15,094 bases of DNA from an uncultured archaeon A07HN63. GTDB taxonomy: Archaea > Halobacteriota > Halobacteria > Halobacteriales > Haloferacaceae. The stretch spans positions 66,167 through 81,260 of the forward strand of contig KI543219.1 in NCBI GenBank assembly GCA_000496215.1, read 5' to 3'. The notes beneath the pieces are model-generated. The model had not been told where the DNA came from and searched no databases. It saw only the letters and a program-made list of their open reading frames with translations. Made by a program: the position numbers and the translations under genes. Positions 13,601 through 15,094 of this stretch are shown piece by piece (the stretch's first letter is position 1; every line of letters begins with the position of its first letter).

Positions 13601-14950
13601 ATGTCTGAGAAACTTGAATCTGAGGGGGCCCAACAGCTCATCTCAACCCGACGGGCAGCACTCAAATTGGCTGCTGGCACAGTGACTGCCCTGACCCTTG
13701 CCGATCCTGTAACAGCTCAACCAGAGAGACAACAGTGGGCCTTCGAAACCGGTGATAGAGTTGAGTCGTCGCCGACAGTAGTAGATGGAACGGTCTACGT
13801 TGGGAGTCACGACAGCAATCTGTACGCGGTAGATGCGACGACGGGTGAACAACGGTGGGTTTTCGAAACCGGCGGTGCGGATTCGCCACACTCGTCCGGT
13901 GCAGTTTTTACGCCGCCGTCGTCCGGTTCGGTTTTCAACCCACCGTCGTCCAGTTCGGTTGTCTCGTCGCCGACGGTAATTAATGACACAGTCTTTGTCG
14001 CAAGTGACGATGGCAACCTGTACGCGATAGATGCAGCAACGGGCACCCAGCAGTGGGCCTTCGAAATCGGATCGGCCCTTATTCGATCGTCGCCGACAGT
14101 AGTGAATGGGACAGCCTTTGTCGGGTCAAGGAATTCCAAGCTGTACGCGGTGGATGCAGCAACGGGCACCCAGCAGTGGAAATTCAAAACCAGAGAAAAA
14201 GTTCCTTCGTCGCCGACAGTGGTCAATGGAACAGTCTTTGTCGGAAGTTATGATACCAGTCTGTACGCGATAGATGCGGCAACGGGCGAACAGCAGTGGG
14301 CATTTGAAAGCGGAGATCCGGTTTACTCGTCGCCAACGGTGGTAGATGGTACAGTCTTTGTCGGGAGTTTGGACGGCAATCTGTACGCAGTAGATACGGC
14401 AACGGGCAAACAACAGTGGAATTTCGTAACCGGAAGTTTTGTTGTTTCGTCGCCGACGGTGGTAGATGGCACAGTCTTTGTCGGGAGTTTGGACAACAAT
14501 CTCTACGCAGTAGATACGACAACGGGCAAGCAACAGTGGGCCTTCGAAACCGGCAACTCGGTTGTCTCGTCGCCGACAGTCGCTGATAACACTGTTTTTG
14601 TTGGGAGTAACGACACCAATTTATACGCGGTAGATGCAGCATCGGGCAAGCAACAATGGGCCTTCAAAACCAGAGATAAAGTTCAATCTCCGCCGACGGT
14701 GGTTGATGGCACAGTATTTGTCGGAAGTGACGACGGCAATCTGTACGCTATAGATACAGACGTTGAAGCGTCAAGCGAAGGGTCTCGTGTCCTCCTTGGG
14801 ACGTTAGGCCACCATGGCGAAGTTGGTGGCGAAATACCTGCAAAAACTGCTGATGGTGCACCCGGGTTCGGTGTCCTAACAGCAATTACTGGACTCACTG
14901 GGGCTGGATACGTATTAAGATTATCTGAAAACCAGTCTGACAGTGAGTGA
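13601..14950 (+). CDS. Exported PQQ-like beta-propeller repeat protein
   Basis: 449 residues. A Tat signal opens the protein: twin Arg at 17-18 in STRRAALKLAAG, a hydrophobic stretch and a probable cut after VTA (about 39). Eight blades follow, each starting with an aromatic W at 46, 86, 152, 193, 233, 273, 313 and 353, with consensus WAFETG..V.SSPTVVDGTVFVGS.D.NLYAVDA.TG.QQ (about 40 residues). Blade 2 carries a 26-residue insertion of three 9-residue repeats. Residues 421-449 (PGFGVLTAITGLTGAGYVLR...) look like a PGF-CTERM signal, which would send it to archaeosortase processing and lipid anchoring. The usual Arg cluster after the helix is replaced by RLSENQSDSE. Catalytic residues of PQQ dehydrogenases are not evident, so a binding or scaffold role at the cell surface is more likely. 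GC and codon use look lower than in the first 12 kb. Confidence 0.9.
   Translation: MSEKLESEGAQQLISTRRAALKLAAGTVTALTLADPVTAQPERQQWAFETGDRVESSPTVVDGTVYVGSHDSNLYAVDATTGEQRWVFETGGADSPHSSGAVFTPPSSGSVFNPPSSSSVVSSPTVINDTVFVASDDGNLYAIDAATGTQQWAFEIGSALIRSSPTVVNGTAFVGSRNSKLYAVDAATGTQQWKFKTREKVPSSPTVVNGTVFVGSYDTSLYAIDAATGEQQWAFESGDPVYSSPTVVDGTVFVGSLDGNLYAVDTATGKQQWNFVTGSFVVSSPTVVDGTVFVGSLDNNLYAVDTTTGKQQWAFETGNSVVSSPTVADNTVFVGSNDTNLYAVDAASGKQQWAFKTRDKVQSPPTVVDGTVFVGSDDGNLYAIDTDVEASSEGSRVLLGTLGHHGEVGGEIPAKTADGAPGFGVLTAITGLTGAGYVLRLSENQSDSE
13736..14776 (+). repeat. Tandem 120-bp propeller-blade repeats
   Basis: The eight blades are encoded by units of about 120 bases. From 14054 on the spacing is almost exactly 120 bases. 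Units around 14341 and 14461 are nearly identical at DNA level (for example GTCTTTGTCGGGAGTTTGGA in both), pointing to recent duplication or conversion between blades. Confidence 0.85.
13892..13972 (+). repeat. 27-bp tandem repeat, three copies, inside blade 2
   Basis: Units at 13892-13918, 13919-13945 and 13946-13972 encode SSGAVFTPP, SSGSVFNPP and SSSSVVSSP. Each starts TCGTCC and ends CCG. The last unit merges into the normal blade motif SVVSSPTV, so the array probably arose by slippage within a blade. Confidence 0.85.
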
Positions 14951-15038
14951 CCAATCCGACAGGTGCAAGCTTTTGCGTAATAGGGTTACTGCATACGCGC
15001 ATTGGTCTTGCATACCAGCACGAATATTATTCCGATCT

Positions 15039-15053
15039 GGTGGGTATCCCACT
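15039..15053. other. Short hairpin near the right end
   Basis: GTGGG (15040-15044) and CCCAC (15048-15052) flank TAT. With only a 3-base loop and no T-run it is weak. The stretch 14951-15094 shows no gene or other element I can support. Confidence 0.2.
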
Positions 15054-15094
15054 ACTCGATGTACACGTCAATAAAAGATCAATAGCTCCGCTGC

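Noticed and set aside
13388..13633. Minus-strand 81-codon frame near the propeller gene start
   Set aside because: It overlaps the supported start of the propeller gene and the doubtful ORF, with no protein-like composition or promoter.
13736..14776. CRISPR array
   Set aside because: The periodic 120-bp repeats encode protein blades in one frame and have no unique spacers of CRISPR size.

Overview
The window looks like chromosomal DNA of a halophilic archaeon (class Halobacteria). The proteins are rich in Asp and Glu. Several starts lie about 27 bases downstream of a TATA-like hexamer, which suggests leaderless transcripts. The gene set is archaeal or haloarchaeal: hypusine-type aIF5A, an archaeal agmatinase, a TIGR00288-like NYN protein, and a Tat-exported beta-propeller with a PGF-CTERM-like tail. 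I cannot name the genus.

Layout. 1-126: 5' end of a small minus-strand gene cut by the window edge. 270-2807: polyphosphate kinase (ppk1), minus strand, with a long and possibly structured leader and an unusual Cys-containing C-terminal extension. 2808-3229: AT-rich divergent control region. 3230-3922: ApaH/PrpE-like metallophosphatase. 4128-4472: unknown 114-residue protein whose stop codon interlocks with the stop of the convergent agmatinase gene. 4469-5685 (minus): aIF5A followed by agmatinase, joined by a TGATG junction. 5781-6446: threonylcarbamoyl-AMP synthase for tRNA t6A. 6480-6914 (minus): NYN/PIN-like putative nuclease. 7066-7347 and 7500-7784: tandem paralogous small proteins that also resemble the fragment at 1-126. 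7855-9342 (minus): MATE-type multidrug or cation antiporter. 9636-10514: haloarchaeal protein with a long acidic tail. 11186 down to 10521 (minus): two-helix membrane protein, preceded by a 54-residue zinc-ribbon gene (11237-11401). 11546-12592: GT4 glycosyltransferase. 12710-12907: 65-residue two-helix membrane microprotein. 12908-13600: sparse, lower-GC stretch with inverted repeats and one doubtful ORF. 13601-14950: Tat-exported, eight-bladed PQQ-like beta-propeller with recent-looking internal repeats. 14951-15094: nothing clearly coding.

How the genes fit together. Most of 1-12.6 kb is housekeeping or conserved haloarchaeal content: translation (aIF5A plus its proposed modification enzyme, t6A synthesis), phosphate and nucleotide metabolism (ppk1 next to a phosphatase), transport and glycosylation. 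The last 2.5 kb looks more accessory, with lower GC, short membrane or unknown ORFs and a cell-surface repeat protein. I see no CRISPR array, intact insertion sequence, tRNA or rRNA. The most unusual items are the three-member small-protein family, the potentially switch-like ppk1 leader, and the 27-bp minisatellite nested in the propeller gene.
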